A stretch of 64,000 nt of DNA. It comes from Lunularia cruciata. Taxonomy: Eukaryota; Streptophyta; Marchantiopsida; Lunulariales; Lunulariaceae. A program made the translations under genes and the position numbers. Under the pieces are notes generated by a model. The model was not told the origin of the DNA, did no database searches, and worked only from the letters and a program-made list of their open reading frames with translations. Positions 1-9,662 of the stretch are shown here, one piece after another; within the stretch, counting starts at the first letter, position 1; the number at the start of each line of letters is the position of its first letter. The stretch is from assembly GCA_948567375.1 (NCBI GenBank), contig OX419755.1, positions 75,538,931 through 75,602,930 of the forward strand, given 5' to 3'.

Positions 1-300
1 ACCATGCCTTTAATATTTCCAAGTTGAAACCCTTTATTCCTAATCTCTTCTTTTTCCTCTTGTGTCCAACCTCCTCCTCCTATCCCTATCAATGATCATG
101 AAAAGTATGAAGTTGATCGGATCCTTGCACATTGCCACATTCAACAAGGCCAAGTACAAACATATTGAGTAACATACATATTGGCAACATACCGACTACA
201 AAGTCCTTTGGAAAGGGTATCCTCTCTATGATGCCACTTGGGAGCCTCTTTCTCATATGCAAAATGCCCAAACAGCCATCTAGGAGTTTGAAGCTTCAAT
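1..300 (+). pseudogene. Ty3/gypsy integrase tail and chromodomain (element 1, LTR A family)
   Basis: This is the last part of a chromovirus polyprotein, entering from the left edge. The first bases read HAFNISKLKPF, the usual end of the integrase C-terminal region. Bases about 205-260 read YKVLWKGYPLYDATWEPL, a chromodomain core (WKGY...TWEP). Chromodomains steer integration to particular chromatin in this clade. Frameshifts and stops lie between and after these blocks, so it is dead. The chromodomain matches that of the minus-strand element near 59.1 kb almost residue for residue, and both are followed by the same LTR type, so the two belong to one family. It differs from the chromodomain near 8.8 kb. 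Confidence 0.85.
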
Positions 301-337
301 GGTGACGAGGACATCACCAACTAGCATTGGAGAAATA

Positions 338-799
338 TGTAAAAATATGGAGTTTAGTGATGAATTTATTCAAGGATAAAAAAGTAGCAATGAGCCAAAT
401 TAGCCTAGAATATTCTAGAATTATTTAGAAAGCTATTTGATACCCTCTCAAGTATTGGGTAACATGTATGCCAAGTGGCAAATTCTAGGAAGGAGCTTCT
501 TGGCAAGCTTCACGGCTAGCTTAGCTTGCACCCCAAGTAGGTATCTTCTAGAAGCTTCAAACTATCTTAACTTACATGCCAAGTAGGCAACTTCTAGAAG
601 GAAGCTTCTTGAGAAGCTTCTTGATTGACTTGGCTTGCACTCCAAGAAAGTGGCTCAAGTAAGCTTCTTGAGAAGCTTCTCAAGAGCCTTGTATGCTTCC
701 TATAAATACCAAAGCCAAAACTCATACTAGGATTGAGAGTTTTCTATACTTGAGTGTCCTAATGTGATCTTCTATTCTCCTCAATCTCAATCTTTTACA
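338..799 (+). repeat. LTR A, copy 1 (3' LTR of element 1)
   Basis: A 462-bp LTR starting TGTAAAAATATGG and ending TCTTTTACA. It directly follows the chromodomain remnant and a purine-rich GGAGAAATA, as a 3' LTR should. It aligns with copies at 2786-5159 (interrupted) and 58506-58979 (minus). The TATA box TATAAATACC is at 701-710. No primer binding site follows base 799, which fits a 3' LTR. The start is taken from conservation between copies. Confidence 0.8.
546..679 (+). promoter_or_regulatory. Heat-shock-element cluster upstream of the LTR A TATA box
   Basis: Bases 546-558 read TTCtaGAAgcTTC, a perfect three-unit heat shock element (nTTCnnGAAnnTTCn). Two-unit palindromes follow: TTCtaGAA at 592-599, GAAgcTTC at 601-608, GAAgcTTC at 613-620 and GAAgcTTC at 672-679. 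The last ends 21 bp before TATAAATACC at 701. Plant heat shock factors bind such arrays. Heat activation of this LTR is inferred from arrangement and conservation, not shown. Confidence 0.6.
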
Positions 800-1435
800 C
801 CATCTCTCTTTTCTTTGACCTATATCCATTCTCCTTGGAACGGTCATGCTCCTTGTTCTCAGAACCAAATTGCTACTTCATACTTCAATAGAGGGTTAAT
901 ATGATCACTCAAGAGGAAACATGAAATATTGAGATTACCATCGGGACTTTAGAGGCTATCAATTGTTGGTAATATTCCTCACCAAAATTGCGGAATACAA
1001 AATCACTAAACATTACTTTTGGTCTAACCATATAATGGATTCTACTTGAGTGTTGAAAGGGAGAGGATTTGGTATATTCACATCCATCATAACAAAATGT
1101 AGATCATCAAATCTCACTCTCTATTGTAAATCACCAAACATAAATTCATTGAGCTTGGTGAATTCATCACTATATCCATGAACTCTACTCTGAAATGGAA
1201 AATGAGATATATTTTCACTTGCTCATGCTAGGTGTACATAATCTTGATGTGAAATGGACTCAAGGAAAAAAATCAAAATGTTGGATATTGTCCTTTTATA
1301 GCCTCCATCCCATCTTCTCTCTAACATACTCTTAATCTATTGATTGCGCTATGGTTTCTCTCCTCAAAATTACTCAATCTTTGTAACCGATGTTCCTCTA
1401 AGAGGGATGATCCACTCTCTTGGATAAAAAAACCT
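800..1435 (-). other. Leader remnant of a minus-strand LTR B element
   Basis: About 640 bp between the LTR A end and the primer binding site of the next LTR B. Read on the minus strand it lies just downstream of that site, so it should be the 5' leader of the LTR B element. I see no gag, protease or other coding match. The rest of the element is missing at the junction with LTR A. Confidence 0.4.
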
Positions 1436-1447
1436 GCTTTGATACCA
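1436..1447 (-). promoter_or_regulatory. Primer binding site, initiator tRNA-Met type
   Basis: On the minus strand this reads TGGTATCAAAGC, one base away from the common plant iMet primer site TGGTATCAGAGC. It sits one base beyond the end of the adjoining LTR, where it should be, so the LTR at 1449-2046 is a 5' LTR in minus orientation. Confidence 0.75.
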
Positions 1448-1448
1448 T

Positions 1449-2046
1449 TGTAATCTTCTGAGGTTAGGAGACCTTAAGAGAAACACCAAGCTTCACACTC
1501 AATACTCCAATGCTCCAAGGGAGTACCTTGACTTTATTATACAACAAAGAAAATTCCCTCAAAGGAAGCTCCACCCTTGGATCAGGTACATGGATAGGTG
1601 ATATGTTAGCAAGCTCTACTCTTAGCTTAGTTTCATGCATGGGTAACATGTTAGTTTTGATCCTATTTGGTTGGTCAAACAATCTTTGATTAGAGGGAAT
1701 CTATAAGGAATCTTCTTTTAGAAATCTCAAAATCGTATGGATGAGTTACCGTTAGAAAGCTCTTGATGAGAAAAATAGGGAGAGGAGAGGGAAGGCCAAC
1801 CTTTTCATTTTAGGGAGGTAGGAGGGGGTGGGAATTTGTACATTTTTGAGGCATAACTCATCCATTTAGGCCTCCAAAATGGCTCTAAAGTTTTTAGGCT
1901 ATTTTTGGCTCCTACCCTATTAGTAGAAGTACTCTTTTGGTGATACCTCTATCTGATCTACCTTGCCCATCATACATAACATCCTTCTAGATGTTACCAA
2001 ACTAATTTTCACCTCTAGATAATATATCTAGCTATTTGTATTACCC
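1449..2046 (-). repeat. LTR B, copy 1 (5' LTR, minus strand)
   Basis: About 598 bp. On the minus strand the start is GGTAATACAAATAGC, where other copies begin TGTAATACC, and the end is GAAGATTACA. It aligns along its length with the solo copy at 23973-24556 and with 8894-9485. A TATA-like GTATAATAAAG lies near base 1540. At its start it abuts transposase coding sequence (2047 onward), so this element landed inside a PIF transposase gene. I found no convincing target duplication, since the other end of the element is lost. Confidence 0.8.
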
Positions 2047-2606
2047 TTGGTTTGAACAACAATATCAACATCACAGATGGTGCATTGGTTCTCATGAACT
2101 TTCTCAAGGGCATTGCTCATATTTTTGAGTTCACTATCAATGGCAACATTTACAAGATGTGCTCTATAGTTGCCAATGGTATTTATTGCAACTAGTTGGT
2201 CTTTCAAAAAACCACCTTTGAATTGCAAGGCAAGAAGCATCACTTGTATTCTAAGCTACATGAAGCTCTACAAAATGACATCAAACATTGCTTTGGCATC
2301 CTATAAGCACAATTTAATATCATTCGTTCTCCAACACTAAAATAGGATCATTTGATACTAAAGATAATATGGATGGAAATTATCATCATGCACAACATAA
2401 TTGTCAAAGATGAAGAGCCACATGATGATCTCAATCATGATTACTTGCTCAAGTCTAGCATCTATTGCATTGGTGAGCCCATAAAATCATTGATGTGTTT
2501 GGAGTTGATGATTGTATTGGTTGACATTCAAAACAAAAAATCCTATCATAAACTCTATGATGATCTCATAAACTCTATGATGATGCACAATTCAGTGAGA
2601 TAGATG
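2047..2606 (+). pseudogene. PIF/Harbinger transposase, C-terminal part
   Basis: A decayed DDE transposase (HARBI1/DDE_4 type). Following frame changes, the blocks come in family order: NNNINI at about 2053, FEFTINGN near 2132, NGIYCN near 2178, then ALQNDIKHCFGIL and AQFNIIRSPT near 2270-2330, and MEIIIMHNIIVKDE near 2375-2420. The last is the IIMHNMIVEDE block typical of plant PIF transposases. The N-terminal half, with the first catalytic Asp, is absent because an LTR B interrupts the gene on its left. Stops lie within the ILQARF and RGP-like blocks. The family assignment rests on several ordered motifs; the copy is inactive. Confidence 0.8.
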
Positions 2607-2785
2607 ATATGTGATGATATGATTCCATAAATAGATCAAATACAACCAATATCTATTTGTTTATCATATCAAGTGTGCTCAAGCAACATTGTCATTGAAT
2701 ATTTTGTTGCATTGATTTGGCCTACTTGCATGCTTGAGTCAATTGATAGTGTCCATGCAATGCAAGTACATGTACTCTATGGCCA

Positions 2786-5159
2786 TGTAGCAATATGGAG
2801 TTTATTGACAAGTTAGTCAAGACTAAAAAGTAGCAAGTAGACCAAATTAGCCATGAATTATAAGAATATTCTAGAAGCATCTAAGAAGCTACTTGGTACC
2901 TTCCAAGTATTGGATAATGTGCATGCCAAGTGGTGACTTCTAAGAGGAAGCTTCTTGGGAAGCTTCCTCAATAGTTTAGCTTGCACGCCATGTGGTACTC
3001 ACATTTTTCATTTTGGACGAGTTTTGAAGAAGAAGTGCCTTGCTAAAACCAAATTGAAACCAAATGGAGAAGAAATGAAGGGAAACTTGTGTTTTGATCA
3101 GACCAGAGGAAGCAATTTCATGTAAGAGGAAGAAAGGACTCAGACTAGATCAGACCCGAGCAAGCTTATTTTGTGTCAGAGGAGAAAAAAAAACTCAGAT
3201 CAGACATTGACGGAAGGCAAATCCAAAGGAAAAATAAAAGTTATAGGTCGGGATTCTTGAAGGGGCCATATCTCAATGACCACAAAGTCCAAATCATGTG
3301 TGATATATTTTGTTGGAAGCGTCTCGTTTAGGCCTTTCCATTGCCACCAAAATTGCACAGTTTTGGAGGTTTTTAAAAGAAGTTACAAGCATTTGAAGTT
3401 TTGAGAGTAAATATACAAAGTAGTTTAGTGTCTTCGGGTCTATACGACTTCGGACTTTGGCCTTCAAACTTTGGACTTTGGACTTCAAACTTTGGACTTC
3501 AGGTTTACACAACTTTGGGTCATGAGACTTTACCTCAAGATGAAGATGACTAGATCTGAGGAAGTCGGAGCTCGGAGTGCAGTGAAGGTGACTTCGGGAG
3601 TTTTGCCAGAGGGATTAGAGGAAGTAAGAGTAGGGAAAATAAGTTTATTAGGATACCCTTGACTTCAATTTTAGTTCAAATTGAAGATGGAATGGAAATT
3701 GAAGGAGAATAGCAATAGTGAATGAACCCAAAGTGTAGGATCAGACAATAAGTGTCTTCAGGTCAATAACATGAGTGATTAGGGGAAAGTGGGTTACAAA
3801 TTGAATGCATAGATAGTGTACCCATGCTTTCAATTACAACTCTTGATGGAGATATAGTAGAATTAGTAAAGGAATTGATAGTAGCTAGACACGAAGTAGA
3901 TGAAGTAGGAGTGCAGATGTCTTCGGAGTTACCATCCAATATATTAGAGAAGAGTGGATAGGGAGATAAGGAGTTAGATAGATTACCTGCTAGTGGAATT
4001 GTAGATTAGGAAAGAGAACTGTTGGAATTGGTAGAGGAATTAGGAGTTATGAAACCCAAGGATAGAGTATTGAGTGAAGTTACTTCAAGATTGGGTTTGA
4101 AAGTCGAGGAAGAAGTAGACATCGGATTGGATTAGTAATAGATTTTGAGATATGAAGAGGCAGATATGAAGAGGTGCATTGTCATTTTGGATCTGTAGGT
4201 TAGAAGAGTTGTTGTAAAATGGTATAGTTGTTAGAACTGTTGTTTGCTTCACTATTTAAGAGTGGCATGCACAAGAAATTGTTGTTCAGTATTCAAATTT
4301 CTAAAGAGAGATAAAGCAAAGTGTTTTTTTCAGTGCTCATTGCTTGAGCTTGATTCCGAGAATCAATTCTGTGTTTGTGTTTGTGAGTGTTGGGAGAATT
4401 TTGAAGTGCAAGTCAATGTGTCTTTGGATGTTGAATTCCACAACCTTGATCTTCATTCTATGTGTGTGATCCTAAGTGAAGTGCAATCAAGCAATGCCTT
4501 GACAGATTTGAGATGAATTGTAGTGTTGGTAGTATTTTGCATTTGTGAGTACAACACGAAGTTGATGTGAAGCAATTTTAGTTGAGGAAGTTGTGCCTTC
4601 AGTGGAGGGGTGGAAGACAATTCTGAGGCGAAGTCATTTTCACAGTGAAGTGCCATCTTCCAATGAATTTGAATCATCACAATCAAGATTTGTTTGGACA
4701 AAATTTGCTATGTTGTGATTATGAGTGTGTATTTGTGACAAGTTGTCAAGATTGTGAGCTTGTTACTCTCTTTTGGGTGTAGTTTCTGCCTGAGAGACTA
4801 AAGACGCAATCAAGAAGAACTACATGTTATTGTTTGACTTTGTATTTGGACATTTTTGACTTGTATCTCTATGGGAACAAACTTTACTTACCTGATTACT
4901 GCAAAGTGATATTTTCCAGTTGTCACATGCCAAGTAAGCGGCTTCTAGAAGGAAGCTTCTCAAGAAGCTTGGCTTGCATTCTAAGAAAATGGCTTTTTAG
5001 GAAGGTTTGTAAGAAGTTTCTAAAGATTCTTCTATGTTCCTTATAAATACCAAAGCCCAAGCTCATGCTAGGCATTTGGATTTTCTCTCATTTAAGAGTC
5101 CCATTATGATCTTTCACTATGATCTTCCATTTTGCTATTTCTCTCCTTGGTCTTTTACA
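2786..5159 (+). repeat. LTR A, copy 2, split by an X element
   Basis: The first part (2786-2990) starts TGTAGCAATATGGAG and matches copy 1 from its first base. The alignment resumes at 4928 and ends TCTTTTACA at 5159. Without the 1,937-bp insert and the duplicated 5 bp it is about 430 bp. HSE palindromes are at 4943-4950 (TTCtaGAA) and 4952-4959 (GAAgcTTC); the TATA box TATAAATACC starts near 5042. A primer binding site follows one base later, so this is a 5' LTR. Confidence 0.8.
2991..4927 (+). mobile_element. X element copy 1 (internally deleted)
   Basis: A 1,937-bp insertion with LTR-like ends, TGTGGTACTC and TTGTCACA, inside LTR A copy 2. The 5-bp flanks are cgcca (2986-2990) and tgcca (4928-4932), a target duplication with one C/T difference. 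Its ends match X copy 2 (51151-54940). Bases 2991-3700 are non-coding, with short TTTGGACTTC-type repeats at 3448-3512. Bases about 3860-4137 are the end of the X coiled-coil ORF (ERELLELVEEL, MKPKDRV, VEEEVDIG). A TATA-like TATTTAAG lies at 4253-4260, 667 bp before the end. The middle of the element, carrying most of the ORF, is missing. Confidence 0.7.
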
Positions 5160-5160
5160 T

Positions 5161-5172
5161 TGGCATTAGAGC
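5161..5172 (+). promoter_or_regulatory. Primer binding site after LTR A copy 2
   Basis: TGGCATTAGAGC, two mismatches (both transitions) from the iMet primer site TGGTATCAGAGC, one base after the LTR end. It marks 2786-5159 as a 5' LTR. Confidence 0.7.
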
Positions 5173-5740
5173 AAGAATGGGATAGATAGAATTTATGGAC
5201 CACCAAATCTATTTCCATCAAACCATTTCAATTTTTGTGTCCATGTACTACCCAAGTATCATTTCATATAGTTCATCATCTCACACTTTTGATAAAATTT
5301 TTTGATTGTAATCATTGTATCTTATGAACCCTTGGTACTTCTATTGTAACTTATGGAGATCAATGGATGGGTTGCATCTCTGTGTTAACTTAGATAAATT
5401 ATAGGTAGTTTGATAGAGTAGTAGCCATGGAAGCAATGCCAAAGTTATCATTGTTATGTACCAACAAATCAAGCACCTTACTAGATTGTTGGAAGAATGA
5501 GATCATCTATGACAAAGTATGTTTAGAGAGAGTACCATTTTGAGAAGGAGAAGAGCAAATCCGGTTTCTAGTTGCTTGGGTATTTGAAGGCAAGTATCTC
5601 CCAAGTGCAGAGAGAATTTGTGTTTGATTACGAATGATATTTTGAAGCTACAAATCTTCAAGATGAACGGAGTTAGATTCTCTTTGCTTCAATAAATTTG
5701 GATGAAGTGGCAAAAGTATGGTGGCAACTTTGAGTGGAGT
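5173..5740 (+). other. Leader with gag missing
   Basis: Between the primer binding site and the protease there are only about 570 bp, against well over 1 kb for leader plus gag in a chromovirus. I see no capsid or zinc-knuckle motif. The gag gene is deleted, probably in the event that joined an LTR A 5' end to an LTR B pol region. Confidence 0.55.
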
Positions 5741-8700
5741 AGGCGGGTAACACTCTCTGTAGGCAAATATCAGGAAGCAATTGAGTGGCAAGTGATACAA
5801 TTAGCTCGTTATGATGCAATCTTAGGTATGCCATGGATGGAATTATAATCCTATGGTAGATTGGAGGAAGAAATTAGTGAGAACCCACAAATGGTCAATC
5901 ATTGGGGTTAAAGAAAAATCACCCAGGCAAGATCTACCTCTATATGTCATAGGGATGGCAATTGTTTGTAAGACCGATAGATATTTCATGGGTCTAATAA
6001 GAGAAGTCCAGAGTGCACAACTTGATGGACAAGTTCCTAAGAAATTGAGGGCTATGGTGGATGAATTTCAAGATGTCTTTCTCAATGATCTACCATCAGG
6101 ATTGCCACCAAAAAGGAGAGTAGATCATAAAATTGAGACACACCTGGGGAAGACACCTCCTTGTAAGGCACCATATCGCCTATCACCTCATGAGTTGGAA
6201 GAGTGTAAGACTCAAATTGAGGAGATGCTGCAAAGGAGGTTCATCCAACCTAGCGTATCACCATATGGGGCTCATGTCTTGTTTGTGAAGAAGAAGGATG
6301 GTACAATGCGCATGTGCATTGACTATCGAGGTCTCAATCAACAAACAATGAAGAACAAATACCCCTTACCTTGCATGGATGACTTGTTTGATCAACCCCA
6401 TGGAGCAAGATACTTCACCAAATTGGACTTGCAGAACAGTTACAATCAAATCCAAATTGCAAAGGAGGATGTGTACAAAACTGCCTTTTGAAGCAAGTAT
6501 GGCCACTTTGAGTATCTTGTGATGCCTTTTGGCCTCACCAATGCACATGCCACTTTCATGAGTCTAATGAATGACATATTTCATCCATACTTGGATAAGT
6601 CTATTATTGTCTTCTCGGACAATATCCTAGTATATAGTAACACAATGACGGAACACAAACAACATCTACGAGAGGTCCTCCAGATTCTAAGACAGAATCA
6701 ATTATATGCCAAAATCTCAAAGTGTGAGTTTGGCAAGTCTAAAGTAGACTACTTGGGGCATAGAGTAAGTGCAGAGTGCATTCAAGTATTGATAGATAAA
6801 ATAGAGGTCATTCAAAAATGGTGTGCCCTAGAAGATCAGACTCAACTCAAGAGCTTCTTGGGGTTGACGGGATTCTATCGTAGATTTGTCAAGGACTTCT
6901 CCAAGGTTGCAAAGCCTTTAATGGCACTACTTGGCAAGGGGAAGAAGTGGACATGGGGAACCGCACAAGAGTTGGCCTTTCAAGAATTGAAAGCCACCTT
7001 GCTACATGCACCAATCTTGAAGTGGTATGACCCAAAATGACCAATCAAGTTGGCTATAGATGCATCAACTGTAGCAATAGGAGCAGTCCTACAACAAGAG
7101 TAGCATGATAAATGGCATCCAATTGCATATTTCTCTCAAAAAGTGTTATCGGTAGAGCACAACTACCATACCACAGAATGAGAAGAGCTGGCTATTGTTT
7201 CGGCAACCAAGCATTGGAAGCACTATTTGGGCAAGAAGGCATTTGTAGTAAAGACAGACCACAAACCTCTAGTCTACCTTGAGACGCAGAAGGATCTATC
7301 TCATTGCCAGATTTGGTGGGCAGAGTGGCGACAATGCTTCAACATGTCAATCACCTACGTGGAAGTAAGAAGCAACTTGTAGATGCATTCACCCGCATGC
7401 TAATGGCAAACAACTTGGTGGCAGAGGTTAAGATTAACCTTGAATTCTGGCCAGAGATTCTAGCTGCTACAAAAATTTATCCACAAATTGTAGAAGCACA
7501 ATCATCCAAAGACGTCACCAACATCCAAGGACTCACCTTTTGTGATGGCAGATTATGGATCCCAAATGTCCTAGAGCACCACCATTCTAGCGGAATGTCA
7601 TGATTCGGCCATTCCATGTCATGTCGGAGTGGACAAGACCTTGGATGCAATCCATCACCATTACTATTGGCCCAAGATGAGCAATGACGTGATGGACTAC
7701 GTGCGCAGCTACCTACTTTGTCAACAGAACAAAGCTTCTAATCAAGCTCATGCATTGCTCCTTAAACCGCCCTCCATGCCTACCCAACGTTGGGAACAAG
7801 TGAGTATGGATCTCGTCTGTGAATTACCCAAGACCACCTTAGGGTTTGACTCCATCGTGGTCTTTGTGATCCGGCTCAGCAAAATGATTCATGTACGTCC
7901 TACCACCAAGGATGTGATCGCTCCACAACTAGCTCAATTATACTTAGATGCAGTCTTCTCTCACCATGGCTTGTCTAGAGTACTTATCACCGATAGAGGC
8001 ACTCAATTCACCAGTTTGTTTTGGCAAACACCCTTTGCTTTTTTCAAAACCAAGTTGGCCATGTCCAAAACTTACCACCCACAAACAAGTGGCCAAACAG
8101 AGCGGGCTAATCGCACAATTGAAGACATGTTATGTGGCTTCACCTTAGAAGAGCAAGAGAGGTGGGACACCCTACTCCCGTTGGTGGAATTTGTTTACAA
8201 CAATTCAGTGAATGCATCCACCTAGGTCACTCCGTTCTTCCTCATGTATGGTGAGCATCTCTTCACATCTTCTAGCTTGATGAAGATCCGTCCAGTGGCT
8301 ACCAAGGTCGATGTAGTCAACACATTTGTTTCTAGAATCCAACACGGTGTGGAGAGCGCCAAGCACAAATTACAGATTGCACAAAATCAACAAAATCAAT
8401 ATGCTGATGCACACCATAGGCACATGGAGTTCAATGTTGGGGGATCAAGTGTGGCTATCGACAACCAACCTCACATTAGTTGGACCTCGTAAGCTTAGAC
8501 CTCGTTTTATTAGGCCTTTCTTGATTCTTTGTCGCGTTGGCGTTGTGGCCTATCACCTTGAGCTACCACCACACATGAAGATCCATCCACTGTTCCATGT
8601 TTCCCTACTACGCAGATATGCTCCCCAATCAGGCCACAGTCATTCCCCACAAGACATTCAACCTTGTCCAACACTCATTGGCACAGAGGAATATGAAGTG

Positions 8701-8880
8701 GAGCGTATTCTCCAAAAATGCATGCGTGGTACTTGCCATTTGCGGGTGGACTATCTAGTATAGTGGAAAGGTTACTCCCTCTATGAAGCAACATGGGAGA
8801 CCGCTGCCAATTTGACTCATGCACCGGTGTTGGTGCAAGCATTTGAGCAACAATTGCACAACAAGGACGTTGCGTCTTAA
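5741..8880 (+). pseudogene. Ty3/gypsy chromovirus pol: PR-RT-RH-INT-chromodomain (element 2)
   Basis: A polyprotein remnant with all pol domains in gypsy order. The protease tail ([12 protein letters not shown]) is at about 5790-5850. RT runs about 6100-6900 with MCIDYRGLN and [13 protein letters not shown], but the catalytic box reads [10 protein letters not shown] where F.DD is expected, so the second Asp is lost. RNase H covers 7040-7300 (LAIDAS, TDHKPLVYL). Integrase covers about 7590-8250: HHYYWPKM and YLLCQQ from the zinc region, then the triad in MDLV, ITDRG and GQTER with exactly 35 residues between the second Asp and the Glu. A chromodomain (WKGYSLYEATWE) is at about 8760-8800. Stops at 6489 (TGA), 7101 (TAG), 8223 (TAG) and 8761 (TAG), plus frameshifts near 7275, 7590 and 8450, show it is dead. 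Confidence 0.93.
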
Positions 8881-8893
8881 AAGGAGGGAGGTC
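8879..8893 (+). promoter_or_regulatory. Polypurine tract before the 3' LTR
   Basis: AAAAGGAGGGAGGTC lies directly before TGTAATACC, the start of LTR B. This is the plus-strand primer site expected next to a 3' LTR and shows that LTR B belongs to this pol gene. Confidence 0.75.
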
Positions 8894-9485
8894 TGTAATA
8901 CCAAGAGCTAGCTATATGATCTTGATGTGAAATTTGGTTTGGTAACATCTAGAATGATTTTATATATGATGGTCAAAATACATAAGATAAAAGTATCACC
9001 CAAAGAGTACTTATACTAATAGAGCAAAAACCAAAATAGACTTGAGAACCTTAGAACCAATAGCTAGACATATGATTTAAAGGTGAGAATTGGTTTGGTA
9101 ACATTTGGAAGGATGTTCCACATGATGGACTTAATAGATCAGAAAGAGGTATCACCAAAAGGGTGATACTACTACTAATAGAGTAGGAACCAAAATATAC
9201 CTGAAATCTTTGAAGGCAATTTTGGAGGTCTAAACGGATGAATTAGGCCTAAAAAATGTGCAGATTCCCCACCCTAACAAAGGAAAGGCTGACCTTCCCT
9301 CTCCCTTGATGTGTCTCATCGAGAGCTTTCCAACGGTACCTTACGTGATTTTGAGACTCCTATAGGAAGATTCCCTAAAATATTCCCTCTGGTCAAAGCT
9401 TGTTTGACCAACCAGATAAGACCTAGACCAAATGTTGAGTGTGTAATCTGTGTTTTCTCTCTTCTCGTGTCCCCGGAGTATTCCA
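8894..9485 (+). repeat. LTR B, copy 2 (3' LTR of element 2)
   Basis: 592 bp from TGTAATACC to CGGAGTATTCCA, where the solo copy ends GAAGTATTACA. Compared with the other LTR B copies it has an internal direct duplication of about 155 bp (TTGGTTTGGTAACAT occurs near 8934 and near 9089) and lacks a similar length downstream, including the TATA segment. The overall length is therefore normal although the structure is not. Confidence 0.75.
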
Positions 9486-9662
9486 GCATCCAAAACTAGC
9501 TCTAATTTTCTTTTTGTAATTTTGACCACTGCACTACTAATGGAATTCCTCTTTTGGTGACTCTTTTATCCAATTGATCTATACCGTCATGTATAAGATC
9601 TCTAAAAATATTATCAAGCCAATTTTCATCTTTAAATAATTTGTCTTGCTGATGGTGTTACA
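9486..9662 (-). repeat. LTR B fragment, inverted (copy 3)
   Basis: Immediately after the plus-strand LTR B comes the first 177 bp of another LTR B in the opposite direction. Its minus-strand start is TGTAACACC, ending at 9662. Shared blocks include CTCTTTTGGTGAC and CCAATTTTCA. Element 2 appears to have inserted into this older minus-strand LTR, which in turn sits in the Helitron helicase. The remainder of the older LTR is not found in the window. Confidence 0.65.
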
